Positions 25,296 through 33,222 are shown, counted from the first letter of the stretch. The stretch: DNA of 35,428 nt from Oscillospiraceae bacterium (GCA_021205095.1 JAJPYE010000029.1:1-35428); one strand, 5' to 3'. Notes: generated by a model not told the origin, from the letters alone. Numbers and translations are program-made.

Positions 25296-25301
25296 ATTAT
25301 A
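25296..25301 (-). promoter_or_regulatory. Possible -10 of the peptide importer operon
   Basis: On the minus strand TATAAT, with only a poor TTTATT 17 bp upstream. Between it and oppA lies a small inverted repeat (AGGGT-TCAT-ACCCT). Confidence 0.35.
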
Positions 25302-25404
25302 AGGGAAATTTACAATAAAATAAACTGTTTGTAATGCTTTTGTATTTGCAAAAAATGCTGTATATTCCGTCAAATGAAGATTTTACCGCCGAAAAAGCGT
25401 AAAA

Positions 25405-25436
25405 ATCAGCAATACCGGCCCCTGTAAGGGCCGGTA
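25405..25436 (-). terminator. Terminator after spoVAE
   Basis: A 9-bp stem (TACCGGCCC / GGGCCGGTA) with a 6-base loop, 7 bp after the spoVAE stop. On the minus strand a TTTTT run follows only after 7 bases, so it may be a weak terminator. Confidence 0.6.
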
Positions 25437-25443
25437 GGAAGGA

Positions 25444-25812
25444 TTAAAATTTTTCTTTGCTCTTGAAAACCAGCGCAGCCAGAAGGCCGAACACGATGGC
25501 GGCGCTGATACCGCCTGCGGCGGCAGTGAAGCCGCCGGTGAAAGCGCCGATCACGCCGCGCTCCGCCACGGCCTCCCGAACCCCCTTGGCCAGCAGGTTC
25601 CCGAAGCCGGTCAGGGGTACGGTAGCTCCGGCCCCCGCCCATTGGGCGAAGGGTTCGTCCACGCCCACCGCGCCCAGTATCACGCCGACCACCACATAAA
25701 TGGTCAGTATCCGCGCCGGGGTCAGCCGGGTCAGGTCGATGAGAAGCTGTCCAATCAGGCACAGAACGCCGCCCACCAGAAAGGCTTTTAAAAGACTTAT
25801 AAATATATCCAT
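25444..25812 (-). CDS. spoVAE: Stage V sporulation protein AE (SpoVAEb type)
   Basis: This 122-residue, very hydrophobic protein is the small SpoVAE type of the SpoVA channel, which moves dipicolinic acid into the forespore and out during germination. It has four membrane spans with the family blocks GQLLIDLTRLTPARILTIYV, LGAVGVDEPFAQWAGAGATVPLTGFG and GGFTAAAGGISAAIVFG. It starts 1 bp after the spoVAD stop. Spore formation by the host is strongly implied. Confidence 0.93.
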   Translation of the reverse strand: MDIFISLLKAFLVGGVLCLIGQLLIDLTRLTPARILTIYVVVGVILGAVGVDEPFAQWAGAGATVPLTGFGNLLAKGVREAVAERGVIGAFTGGFTAAAGGISAAIVFGLLAALVFKSKEKF

Positions 25813-25813
25813 C

Positions 25814-26833
25814 TCAGCACCTCCCGTTTTCCAACGCGACGGCGTGGCATATAGCGGGGATGCTCTCGCCCTGCTGATTGGTGGTGGGACTCATCATGGC
25901 CCCGGTGGCTGCGAAGAGAAGCCGGTTCCAGTTGCCCTCCAGCATGCCGTGAAGCAGATGACCGCACAGCACCGCGGCGGAGCAGCCGCACCCGGAGCCG
26001 CCGCTGTGGGCGTCCTGGCCCTCGATGGAATAGATAAGCCGCCCGCAGTCCATATAGCGTACGCCAAGGTCGATGCCGTCCTTGCGGAACAAATCCCGCA
26101 AAATGTCCGAGCCGACCACGCCCAAATCGCCGGTGACGATGGCGTCATAATAATCCGGGCCGCGGCCTGCGTCCTGAAAGTGGGCGGTCAGGGTGTCATA
26201 GGCCGCGGGGGCCATGGCCGCGCCCATGTTGTTCATGTCCGTCACCCCGGCGTCCGCGATAATGCCGGTGGTGATGTGGGTGACATAGGGGGGAGGGCCT
26301 TCCGCTTTCAGGATGGCCGCGCCCGCGCCGGTAACAGTCCGCTGGGCGGTGGGAGGCCGCTGGCTGCCGTATTGCAGCGGATAGCGGTATTGCCGCTCTG
26401 CCGAGCAGAAGTGAGAGCTGGTGGCCGCCGCCGCGATGGAGCAAAAGCCTCCGTCTATCAGCATGGCCGCCAGGGACAGGCTCTCCGCCATGGTGGAGCA
26501 GGCCCCATACAGCCCAAAATAGGGCGCGCCGCACTCCCGCATGGCGTAGGCCGACCCGGCGCACTGGTTCAGCAGGTCGCCGGAGAGCACATATTCCACA
26601 TCTCCCGGCGGCGTTTTTGCCTTGTCGCAGGCGATGGAATAGCACATTTTCAGCATGGCGCTCTCCGCCTTTTCCCAGCTCTTGGCCCCAAAGCGTGAGT
26701 CCTCGCTGAGATAGTCGAAGTATTTTTTCAGCGGCCCCTGGCTCTCCTTCCGTCCCCCAACACAGGCCGCCGCCGCAATGGAGGGCTGGAGCGTAAGCCG
26801 CACCGTCTGTTTTCCCATTCGTTTCGTTTCCAT
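25814..26833 (-). CDS. spoVAD: Stage V sporulation protein AD
   Basis: This 339-residue protein has a thiolase-like fold and, in Bacillus, binds dipicolinic acid as part of the SpoVA complex at the spore inner membrane. Family blocks include MGKQTVRL near the start, GPLKKYFDYLSEDSRFGAKSWEKAE, GDLLNQCAGSAYAMRE, GLYGACSTMAESL and the C-terminal GSGCGCSAAVLCGHLL. The ATG at 26833 has no good ribosome site and the sixth codon (26818) is also an ATG, where SpoVAD proteins usually begin GKQT; the true start may be there. spoVAC, which normally precedes it, is absent: the next gene upstream is an unrelated CoA-transferase with its own terminator. Confidence 0.94.
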   Translation of the reverse strand: METKRMGKQTVRLTLQPSIAAAACVGGRKESQGPLKKYFDYLSEDSRFGAKSWEKAESAMLKMCYSIACDKAKTPPGDVEYVLSGDLLNQCAGSAYAMRECGAPYFGLYGACSTMAESLSLAAMLIDGGFCSIAAAATSSHFCSAERQYRYPLQYGSQRPPTAQRTVTGAGAAILKAEGPPPYVTHITTGIIADAGVTDMNNMGAAMAPAAYDTLTAHFQDAGRGPDYYDAIVTGDLGVVGSDILRDLFRKDGIDLGVRYMDCGRLIYSIEGQDAHSGGSGCGCSAAVLCGHLLHGMLEGNWNRLLFAATGAMMSPTTNQQGESIPAICHAVALENGRC

Positions 26834-26838
26834 GGAGA

Positions 26839-26867
26839 TAGTGTGTGTGGTTTTGGGAAAATCATAC
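26839..26867 (-). promoter_or_regulatory. Possible forespore (sigma-G/F-like) promoter of spoVAD
   Basis: On the minus strand GTATG (26867-26863), 17 bp, CACACTA (26845-26839), near the sigma-G pattern with one mismatch in the -10. It would start transcription about at the first ATG, which supports translation from the second ATG at 26818. Confidence 0.35.
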
Positions 26868-26875
26868 GGGGAATT

Positions 26876-26928
26876 TTTTCAAAAACATAACAGCCCTCCG
26901 CCAGACTTTAACCGCTGGCGGAGGGCTG
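26876..26928 (-). terminator. Terminator of the CoA-transferase gene
   Basis: A 14-bp perfect stem (26891-26904 with 26915-26928) and a 10-base loop, followed on the minus strand by TTATGTTTTTG. It separates the CoA-transferase from spoVAD. Confidence 0.88.
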
Positions 26929-26945
26929 CGTGATTTTATGGAGGA

Positions 26946-28259
26946 TTATATATACAGAAGCTGCTCCGCCTCAAAGCGCAGGCGGTCTCTGTCCTCCGGG
27001 TGGGCAATGGCGATCAGCGCCTTTACCCTGTCCTGTAGGGCTCGGCCCTTCAGTTCGGCGATGCCGTATTCTGTCACCACCGTGTCCGCGTAAGGCCGGG
27101 GAATCGTGACCTGCGCGCCGGGGGTAAGGGTTGACTTGATTTTTGGCTGGCCCTTTTTGGTGCGGGACAGAAGAATCAGGATGCTTCTGCCGTTTTTAGC
27201 GTGCTGCGCGCCGTAGGCGAAATCGAAGCCGCCGCCGGGGCCGGAATACTGCCGGGTTCCGATGGATTCGGAGCAAACCTGCCCGGTCAGGTCAATCTCC
27301 AAAATGCCATTTATGGATTTCATGTTGTTGTTTTCCATGATGACCCTGGGGTCGGTCACATAGCTGGAGGGGCGGATGACGCAGTTTTTATCCTCGTGCA
27401 GATAGTCATAAAGGCTTTGGGTGCCGCCGGCAAAGCAAAAGGTGTGTTCGCCGGGGTTTATGTTCTTCCGCGCTCCTGTGATGACGCCCTTGCGCACCAT
27501 TTCGCCCATCAGATTAGTGAACATCTCCGAATGAATCCCCAGGTCGTGCTTGTCCATCATGTGCGCGGCGCAGGCGTTTGGCAGCGTACCAATGCCTAGC
27601 TGGATGCAGTCCCCGTCGTTTATCAGACTTCCCACATACTGGCCGATTTTGTCCTCTGTCTCCGAGGGAACCAGGTCGGGAATTTCCGGGGGCTGATAGT
27701 CTGCCTGATACACCGCCGTCACCTGGGAAATATGGATGTCCATGCCGCCCTCTACCCGCTTGAGCTGCTTGTTCTCCTCGATGATGACCTTCTGCTGGCA
27801 CTGCTTCTGCTGCCAGATGTCCCACTCCCACATCAGAGACAGGTTTACCTGAAAACAGCCGTTTTCGTCCATGGGGGTGGCGGCTACCACATAGGCGTTC
27901 CGGGGGTAGGCGGCGTTATAGGAATAGGGCTGGTCATACAGGTCGCAGGCCACAAAGGTGACGTTTCCCTTGCGAAGCGGCTCATCCCAGCCCCGCGCAA
28001 AAAAGGCGGACTGGGTCAGGATATGGCCCTTCATCCCGTCGTTCTGCAAAAAGCCGTAGTCGCTGGAACGGCCCTTCAGCACGGAGACGTTTTCCACCCG
28101 CGGGGCAATGGTGTGCAGCGCCCGGCAGAACTCCTGCGGCTCGTTGCAGTCCTTTCCCAGGCACAGGTTGTCCCCGGACTGAATCAGGGCCAAGGCCCCT
28201 TCCACGTCCGTCAGCTTCTCCTGATAAAGCCGCTGAAAATCGGCGTATGTATTTGGCAT
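26946..28259 (-). CDS. Acetyl-CoA hydrolase/transferase family CoA-transferase
   Basis: This 437-residue protein is a class I CoA-transferase of the acetyl-CoA hydrolase/transferase family (butyryl-CoA:acetate, 4-hydroxybutyrate or succinyl-CoA:acetate types). The likely catalytic glutamate is E245 in GIHSEMFTN. Other family blocks are LGIGTLPNA, CFAGGTQSLYDYL, and SGPGGGFDFAYGA, where the usual GGQ is GGG. The enzyme moves CoA between acetate and a fermentation acyl-CoA; which acyl-CoA cannot be fixed by sight. An AGGAGGACAAG ribosome site precedes the ATG. It is transcribed away from a LysR gene, and its promoter has a good -10 but a poor -35, as expected for an activated gene. Confidence 0.9.
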   Translation of the reverse strand: MPNTYADFQRLYQEKLTDVEGALALIQSGDNLCLGKDCNEPQEFCRALHTIAPRVENVSVLKGRSSDYGFLQNDGMKGHILTQSAFFARGWDEPLRKGNVTFVACDLYDQPYSYNAAYPRNAYVVAATPMDENGCFQVNLSLMWEWDIWQQKQCQQKVIIEENKQLKRVEGGMDIHISQVTAVYQADYQPPEIPDLVPSETEDKIGQYVGSLINDGDCIQLGIGTLPNACAAHMMDKHDLGIHSEMFTNLMGEMVRKGVITGARKNINPGEHTFCFAGGTQSLYDYLHEDKNCVIRPSSYVTDPRVIMENNNMKSINGILEIDLTGQVCSESIGTRQYSGPGGGFDFAYGAQHAKNGRSILILLSRTKKGQPKIKSTLTPGAQVTIPRPYADTVVTEYGIAELKGRALQDRVKALIAIAHPEDRDRLRFEAEQLLYI

Positions 28260-28288
28260 GACTTGTCCTCCTGTTGTTTTTCATACAA

Positions 28289-28300
28289 GAATTATAATTC
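28289..28300 (-). promoter_or_regulatory. -10 region of the CoA-transferase gene within a palindrome
   Basis: GAATTATAATTC is a perfect 12-bp palindrome holding TATAAT (28296-28291, minus strand). There is no matching -35, which fits dependence on an activator. Confidence 0.5.
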
Positions 28301-28328
28301 AGCGGAAGAGGTTTGAGAAACAACTGGC

Positions 28329-28358
28329 TTTACAATTAACAACTTTTTGTTGTAAAAT
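28329..28358 (+). promoter_or_regulatory. Promoter of the LysR gene with overlapping dyad
   Basis: TTTACA (28329-28334), 18 bp, TAAAAT (28353-28358). An interrupted dyad TTTACAA...TTGTAAA (28329-28335 with 28350-28356), with an inner ACAAC/GTTGT repeat, covers it exactly: a typical LysR recognition and autorepression site. Confidence 0.6.
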
Positions 28359-28396
28359 AGGTTCCATCAACCGACAAGGTGAAGGGAGAGACCGTC

Positions 28397-29278
28397 ATGC
28401 TGTATAAACAGATTCAGTGCTTTTTGGAGGTTGCCAACTATTTGAGCTTTACCGCTGCGGCTCAGCATTTGTATATGAGCCAGCAGGCTGTGACAAAGCA
28501 GATTGCGGCGCTGGAGCGGGAGCTGGGCATTAAGTTGTTTTACAGAACCACCCGGCAGGTGACGCTGACCCCGGCAGGGACTGTTCTCCGGGACGATTTT
28601 GCGCAAATCAACCGGCAGATTGACGACAGCATCCACCGGGCCAGGGAGATGGAGCAGTCCGGGAAAAATCTGCTGCGTATTGGGTTCCAGTCCGCCCTGT
28701 CCCGGCGCGATATTATTCTGCCGGTGACGGATTTTCTGATGAACCGATACCAGGATTTGGAGGTGGATGTGCAGCTCATGGATTTTGTGGCGCTGCGAAA
28801 CGGACTGATGAACCGAAAGCTGGATATGTGCGTTACCACCTCCAACGACTGGCAGCTCTGGCCCGGCACCCAAGCCACGGTTCTGCAAAGAAAGCAGTTT
28901 CAGGTGATATATTCCCAGCGGCATCCGCTGGCGAAGCAGGAGACCATCACCCTGGAGGATATGGCCCAGTATACCCATCTGCTCCTGCCTGACGACACGA
29001 CCCTGGAGAGGATCGATTCATGGAGCCGCCGGATTCCATTTCGTCGGTGTATCCTCTGCCCGGATATTGAGAGTTTAATGATTCGCCTGGAGCTGGGCCA
29101 GGGCTTCGCCCTGCTGACCAGGGTCATCGAGGGCTGCGACGCGCCTGTTTTCCGCTATTGGGACGTTCCTTTTCCAGAAGCCCACGCGGAGATCGTCTGC
29201 CTCTGTGGGGAAAACGCCCCGGAGGAGGTGAAGCGGGCTATCTATGAAATACGGGAAAACAATGTGGTAAAAATATAG
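28397..29278 (+). CDS. LysR family transcriptional regulator
   Basis: This 293-residue regulator starts with the LysR winged helix: MLYKQIQCFLEVANYLSFTAAA, HLYMSQQAVTKQIAALE and LGIKLFYRTTRQVTLTPAG (residues 1-60). The rest is the periplasmic-binding-protein-like effector domain, with RIGFQSALS and a late LGQGFALLT. The start at 28397 is preceded by GGGAGAG; a GTG six codons earlier lacks a site. It is divergent from the CoA-transferase and likely controls it and itself through the dyad at 28329-28356. The effector is unknown, perhaps a short-chain acid or its CoA ester. Confidence 0.92.
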   Translation: MLYKQIQCFLEVANYLSFTAAAQHLYMSQQAVTKQIAALERELGIKLFYRTTRQVTLTPAGTVLRDDFAQINRQIDDSIHRAREMEQSGKNLLRIGFQSALSRRDIILPVTDFLMNRYQDLEVDVQLMDFVALRNGLMNRKLDMCVTTSNDWQLWPGTQATVLQRKQFQVIYSQRHPLAKQETITLEDMAQYTHLLLPDDTTLERIDSWSRRIPFRRCILCPDIESLMIRLELGQGFALLTRVIEGCDAPVFRYWDVPFPEAHAEIVCLCGENAPEEVKRAIYEIRENNVVKI

Positions 29279-29430
29279 TGGCTGGTCAATATCGGGGCGG
29301 CGGAGCGTATAAAGAAGCAGTGCAACCAGCGGCAAGAGCTTTTGCCGATCAAGGGGCGTCGATACTCTGATAGGGGAAACAGACAAACAATCTGCGCAAC
29401 CATTGAAAACAAAGGATTTTCCTATTTTTA

Positions 29431-29446
29431 TTCATGTAAACTTCAT
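29431..29446 (+). promoter_or_regulatory. TTCAT direct repeats, candidate response-regulator site
   Basis: TTCAT at 29431 and 29442, 11 bp apart, just upstream of the -35 of the response regulator gene. The second lies within TAAACTTCAT (29437-29446), which recurs at 32049-32058 before the hydrolase gene. Confidence 0.55.
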
Positions 29447-29447
29447 C

Positions 29448-29476
29448 TTGTTCCCTTATGCTCTAGCTGGTATACT
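29448..29476 (+). promoter_or_regulatory. Promoter of the two-component operon
   Basis: TTGTTC (29448-29453), 17 bp, TATACT (29471-29476). The rest of the 258-bp gap from 29279 holds only a weak 6-bp hairpin near 29330 and no clear LysR terminator. Confidence 0.65.
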
Positions 29477-29536
29477 TTAAGAAAAGCGATATATGCGAAT
29501 CTACATAAACCAATCGACACAATGGAGGTGTGGGCT

Positions 29537-30211
29537 GTGCGTATTTTGGTAGCAGAGGATGAGCGGGATATGAACCAGATTATTGTCCGGCGGTTGGCTT
29601 GGGAGGGATATTCTGTGGACGCCTGCTATGACGGACAGGAAGCCCTGGAGTATCTTTATGGAGCGCAGTATGATTGCTTAATACTGGATGTAATGATGCC
29701 AAAGCTGGACGGCTTTGGCGTGGTAAGGGCCATGCGGGACAGGGGAGACGATACGCCGGTGTTGTTCCTGACGGCCCGCGATACCCTTCAGGACAAAGTG
29801 CAGGGACTGGATTCGGGTGGGGACGACTATCTGGTGAAGCCCTTCCAGTTTGAGGAGCTGCTGGCTCGTCTGCGGGCGATGACCCGCCGAAAGGACGGCC
29901 AGAGGGCAAATCACTATATCTGTGCCGATCTTGAGGTTGACCCGGCACGGCATATTGTGACCCGTGGCGGTCGGGAAATACAGCTTGCGGCCAAGGAGTA
30001 CGCCCTGCTTGAATATCTGATTCGCAATAAGGGTATTGTGGTCAGCCGGGAGCAGATCGAAACGAATTTGTGGAGTTATGATTATATCGCCGGTTCCAAC
30101 GTGGTGGATGTGTACATCCGGCTGCTGCGGAAAAAAATAGATGAGGGCTGGCCGGAAAAGCTGATTCATACAGTGCGGGGATATGGCTACGTTCTGAAGG
30201 AGGGACGGTAG
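29537..30211 (+). CDS. OmpR/PhoB family response regulator
   Basis: This 224-residue protein has an N-terminal receiver domain (residues 1-118) with the acidic pair E7/D8, phosphoacceptor D51 in LILDVMMPKLDG, T79 and K101 in DDYLVKPFQF. The C-terminal winged helix shows LAAKEYALLEYLIRNKGIVVSREQ and ends in LIHTVRGYGYVLKEG. The start is the GTG at 29537 because GGAGG (29524-29528) lies at the right distance; an ATG at 29522 would contain that site. It is followed at once by the kinase gene. The shared TAAACTTCAT sequence before this gene and before the hydrolase gene suggests autoregulation and a nearby target. Confidence 0.95.
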   Translation: MRILVAEDERDMNQIIVRRLAWEGYSVDACYDGQEALEYLYGAQYDCLILDVMMPKLDGFGVVRAMRDRGDDTPVLFLTARDTLQDKVQGLDSGGDDYLVKPFQFEELLARLRAMTRRKDGQRANHYICADLEVDPARHIVTRGGREIQLAAKEYALLEYLIRNKGIVVSREQIETNLWSYDYIAGSNVVDVYIRLLRKKIDEGWPEKLIHTVRGYGYVLKEGR

Positions 30212-31984
30212 GTGAGTCTCAAACTCAAGATGACCCTGTGGTATACTGTGCTGATGCTGGCCATCGTGGGCGTAGTAATCATTTTTGTGATGAGTACCGC
30301 CAATGCTTCTGCGGAGACAGCGGCGAAAAATATTCTGCAAAACATCGTGGAACAGAATCAGCGGGAGCTGTGGTATACGGACGGGGAGTTGAAGCAATAT
30401 GGATTTCACACCTATCAGGACGGCGTCTATTTGATGGTCTACGACCTGGCGGAGCAGCTTGTATTGGGGACGGAGCCGGTGGAGCTGCCGGACATGACCT
30501 TTGAGAACAACGCCTTTGGTACCGTTGCGGTGGACGGTGGCGTGTTCTACTACTATCAGGTGTTTGTTGTCAGCGAGGAGAGCGGCGGTTTTTTTCAGGC
30601 GACAGGGGATTTTTCCGGCTCAAGAGAGGTGCGGGGCGAACCCAGTGAAGAGCCGTCTGTCGCTCTTGATGACGGAGAGGAAAATACGGAGGAGACCAGT
30701 ACTGCCGGTGATGGAGCAGTTACGGAGCCTGACGCCGCTGCCAGCGACGAGATGAACGACAGTTTGAACGAGACCAGCGGCGCCAGTGGGGAAGCCAGCG
30801 GCGAAGCGGCTGGAAGCGGCGGAAATAGCAGTGGCGAGATGCCCGCTGCCAACGGTTCAGATACAGATGCTGGTGGAGACGGCGCAGGGGAGACCGAGGC
30901 ATATGCCGCCGCTTTTCAGGGCGGCGCGTATACAGTTCAGTTGCTGTCAGCCACAGGAAGCGGCGGTGTGACGCTGTTGGCTTCCGCCAGCGGTGAGCCT
31001 TCTGCCAGCGGTGAGCCGGAGAAAGACGGCGTGTGGTTGATGGGTTTGCTGTCGGCGGACACGGTCTCCACAGTGGGGCCAATGATGTTTATAGCCCTGC
31101 CCCTGCTGGTGCTGCTGGCGGCCCTGGGAGGCTGGATTATGGCCACGAAAGCCCTGGATCCCATCCGAGAAATAGACGCGTCCGCCAGAGAAATTTCAGG
31201 CGGAGAGGATCTGTCTCGCCGTGTCGATGTGGGCCGGGGCCAGGACGAAATACACAAGCTGGCGGAAACCATAAACGGAATGTTGGACAGGCTGGAACGA
31301 TCCTTCCAGGCGGAGCGACAATTTACCAGCGACGCTTCCCACGAGCTGCGAACGCCTACGGCGGTCATACTGGCGGAGTGTGAGCTGGCGGAAAAAACGG
31401 CGGAAGAGCGTGAAGATTTCCTGCAAAGCCTGTCTGTCATTGAACGGCAGGGGCGGAAAATGTCTGCGCTGATCAGCACGCTGCTGGCCTATACGCGGCG
31501 AGAGCAGGGAACGGAAAAGCTGCAAATTGAACGAATAGATCTGTCCGAGCTTACGGAAGCCATCTGCCAGGAACAGCCAATGGTGAACCGGCAGGACATT
31601 GCCCTGGAGACGAATATTCAGCCAAGCGTATTTGTGCGGGCGGATTCCGGGCTGATCATGAGCCTTATCCAGAATCTTGTCACAAACGCCTATAAATATG
31701 GCCGGGCCGGAGGCCACATCTGGGTCACGCTGTCTGCAGAGGACGGAGCAGCTTACCTATCTGTGAAGGACGACGGGATTGGCATTTCCAGGGAAAACCA
31801 GGACAAGATTTGGAACCGTTTCTATCAGGCGGATCCTGCCCGCGAGAACCAGGATGGAAGTCTGGGGTTGGGCCTTTCCATGGCACAGCAGATTGCCCGG
31901 CTCCACGGTGGCTGCATCGACCTGTTCAGCCAGGAGGGGAAAGGCAGCGAGTTTGTTTTTTGTATGCCGCTGGATGAACAATAA
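30212..31984 (+). CDS. Sensor histidine kinase with low-complexity extracellular linker
   Basis: This 590-residue kinase starts with GTG directly after the regulator's stop codon, so the two are translationally linked. It has a first span (about 8-30), an extracellular region to about residue 288, a second span (about 289-311), a HAMP domain, the phosphoacceptor H377 in SDASHELRTP, and an ATPase domain with NLVTNAYKYG (N box), DDGIGIS (G1) and GLGLSMA (G2). The extracellular part is odd: about residues 130-265 are almost only Ser, Gly, Glu, Asp, Ala and Thr, including a tandem ASGEPSASGEP coded by an 18-bp repeat. It resembles a flexible stalk or a glycosylation target, not a folded sensor. 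The signal is unknown. Confidence 0.94.
   Translation: MSLKLKMTLWYTVLMLAIVGVVIIFVMSTANASAETAAKNILQNIVEQNQRELWYTDGELKQYGFHTYQDGVYLMVYDLAEQLVLGTEPVELPDMTFENNAFGTVAVDGGVFYYYQVFVVSEESGGFFQATGDFSGSREVRGEPSEEPSVALDDGEENTEETSTAGDGAVTEPDAAASDEMNDSLNETSGASGEASGEAAGSGGNSSGEMPAANGSDTDAGGDGAGETEAYAAAFQGGAYTVQLLSATGSGGVTLLASASGEPSASGEPEKDGVWLMGLLSADTVSTVGPMMFIALPLLVLLAALGGWIMATKALDPIREIDASAREISGGEDLSRRVDVGRGQDEIHKLAETINGMLDRLERSFQAERQFTSDASHELRTPTAVILAECELAEKTAEEREDFLQSLSVIERQGRKMSALISTLLAYTRREQGTEKLQIERIDLSELTEAICQEQPMVNRQDIALETNIQPSVFVRADSGLIMSLIQNLVTNAYKYGRAGGHIWVTLSAEDGAAYLSVKDDGIGISRENQDKIWNRFYQADPARENQDGSLGLGLSMAQQIARLHGGCIDLFSQEGKGSEFVFCMPLDEQ
30986..31017 (+). repeat. 18-bp tandem repeat in the kinase linker
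   Basis: GCCAGCGGTGAGCC occurs at 30986-30999 and again at 31004-31017, an 18-bp period that codes the repeated ASGEPS unit. Confidence 0.75.
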
Positions 31985-32048
31985 GGCGTACTGGCAGAAA
32001 ATGCTGATTTTAAAGGAAAGTGATACAATAAAATAAGATGACTTAATC

Positions 32049-32095
32049 TAAACTTCATTTTTTTTCATTTTAGATTCATTCAGAAGGAATAATAT
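32049..32095 (+). promoter_or_regulatory. Activator-type promoter of the hydrolase gene with phased TTCAT repeats
   Basis: TTCAT at 32054, 32064 and 32075 (10- and 11-bp steps) runs into a -10 TAATAT (32090-32095) that has no real -35. The first lies in TAAACTTCAT, shared with the response regulator promoter. ATCTAAA/TTTAGAT arms (32046-32052, 32069-32075) also frame the site. Confidence 0.55.
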
Positions 32096-32119
32096 GGCAT
32101 CACAACGGAGGTGACAGCC

Positions 32120-33205
32120 ATGTATTCCGCTGGAAAAGCTAAGAGATGGTTAGAGCGTGTTGTAATCTTGGTGTTATCCGCCGCTATTGTATTCGGGGCC
32201 TATCAAATCAGCGGCCTGAATCGGGAGGAAGCGGCGTCCTCGGCGCAGGCGGCGGTGCAGGCCATTGCCCTGACTACGGAGGACAGCGCAGGCGTCCTGG
32301 TGGCGGACAGCCTGACCTTTGGGGCCACGACCCTGGTGTCCCTCTACGACGTGAGCGCCATCAACGGGCGCACACGGAGCATGGAGATTTCTGTGGAGTC
32401 GGAGACCATGACGGAGACGGAAAACGGCACCCTTGTGACCCGAACCCTGACCCTGGACGACATCCCGCTGATGGAGGTCTATATAGACGATGGGGAGGAG
32501 AAGCCCCTGCTCCTGTTCCTCCACGGCATTGGCATGGATAAGGAGAGCGTCCGCCCCTATTTGGAGGATTACGCCGCCGCCGGGTATCACGCGGTGTCTA
32601 TGGACGCCTACGGCCAGGGGGAGCGCTCGGAGTCGGGTATTCTTTATGACGACTGGGCCAGCGTGCTGGTGACTGTCACCGATATTGACCAGGTGGTGGA
32701 ATTTTACGGCATCGTACCCAATGTGTCCACGGAGGATTTTGTCCTGGGCGGCTTCTCTATGGGAGGCATCGAGACCTGGGTCTATGCGGAGCTTGGCTCC
32801 TATACTCCGGCGGCCCTGCTGCCCCTGTCCGGCATTTGCGACACCGACGCCTGGAACGAGGGACGGCTGAACGAATCCTGTATCGCCTGGCTGACCGAGC
32901 TGCGGAGCAACGTAACGGTGGTCTACCAGCGCCAGGAGGACGGCTACACTCAGGTGAAGTATGCCACAGTCCAGGGCCTGGACGTGACGGAAAATTTGGA
33001 GGCATTTACGGATATTCCCATTTTCATGGCCATCGGAACAGAGGATTATTATTTCAGCAGTTCCGGCTCTCAAGCCGTTATAGAGGCTGTTCAAGAGGCC
33101 GGCAATGAAAACGCTGTCATCAGCATTTATGAAGGTATCACCCACACCGTTACTCCGAAAATGGTGGCGGACAGTATAGAGTTTTTGCAGGAAGTATTGG
33201 GATAA
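32120..33205 (+). CDS. Membrane-anchored alpha/beta hydrolase
   Basis: This 361-residue protein has one N-terminal membrane span (about residues 11-31) and an extracytoplasmic alpha/beta hydrolase domain. It shows LLLFLHGIGMDKE (oxyanion region), the nucleophile elbow GGFSMGG (S213), a likely acid D309 in IGTEDYYF, and the catalytic histidine H342 in GITHTVTP. It resembles the dienelactone hydrolase/prolyl oligopeptidase group; the natural ester or peptide substrate is unknown. The start at 32120 follows GGAGGTGA; a GTG at 32111 lies inside that site. It follows the sensor kinase on the same strand but has its own promoter with repeats like those of the regulator gene, so it is probably an output of that system. 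Confidence 0.88.
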   Translation: MYSAGKAKRWLERVVILVLSAAIVFGAYQISGLNREEAASSAQAAVQAIALTTEDSAGVLVADSLTFGATTLVSLYDVSAINGRTRSMEISVESETMTETENGTLVTRTLTLDDIPLMEVYIDDGEEKPLLLFLHGIGMDKESVRPYLEDYAAAGYHAVSMDAYGQGERSESGILYDDWASVLVTVTDIDQVVEFYGIVPNVSTEDFVLGGFSMGGIETWVYAELGSYTPAALLPLSGICDTDAWNEGRLNESCIAWLTELRSNVTVVYQRQEDGYTQVKYATVQGLDVTENLEAFTDIPIFMAIGTEDYYFSSSGSQAVIEAVQEAGNENAVISIYEGITHTVTPKMVADSIEFLQEVLG

Positions 33206-33222
33206 AAAAGGAAAACGGAAAG

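Noticed and set aside
29318-29346. Hairpin CGGCAA/TTGCCG after the LysR gene as a terminator
   Set aside because: Only 6 bp of stem and no T run.
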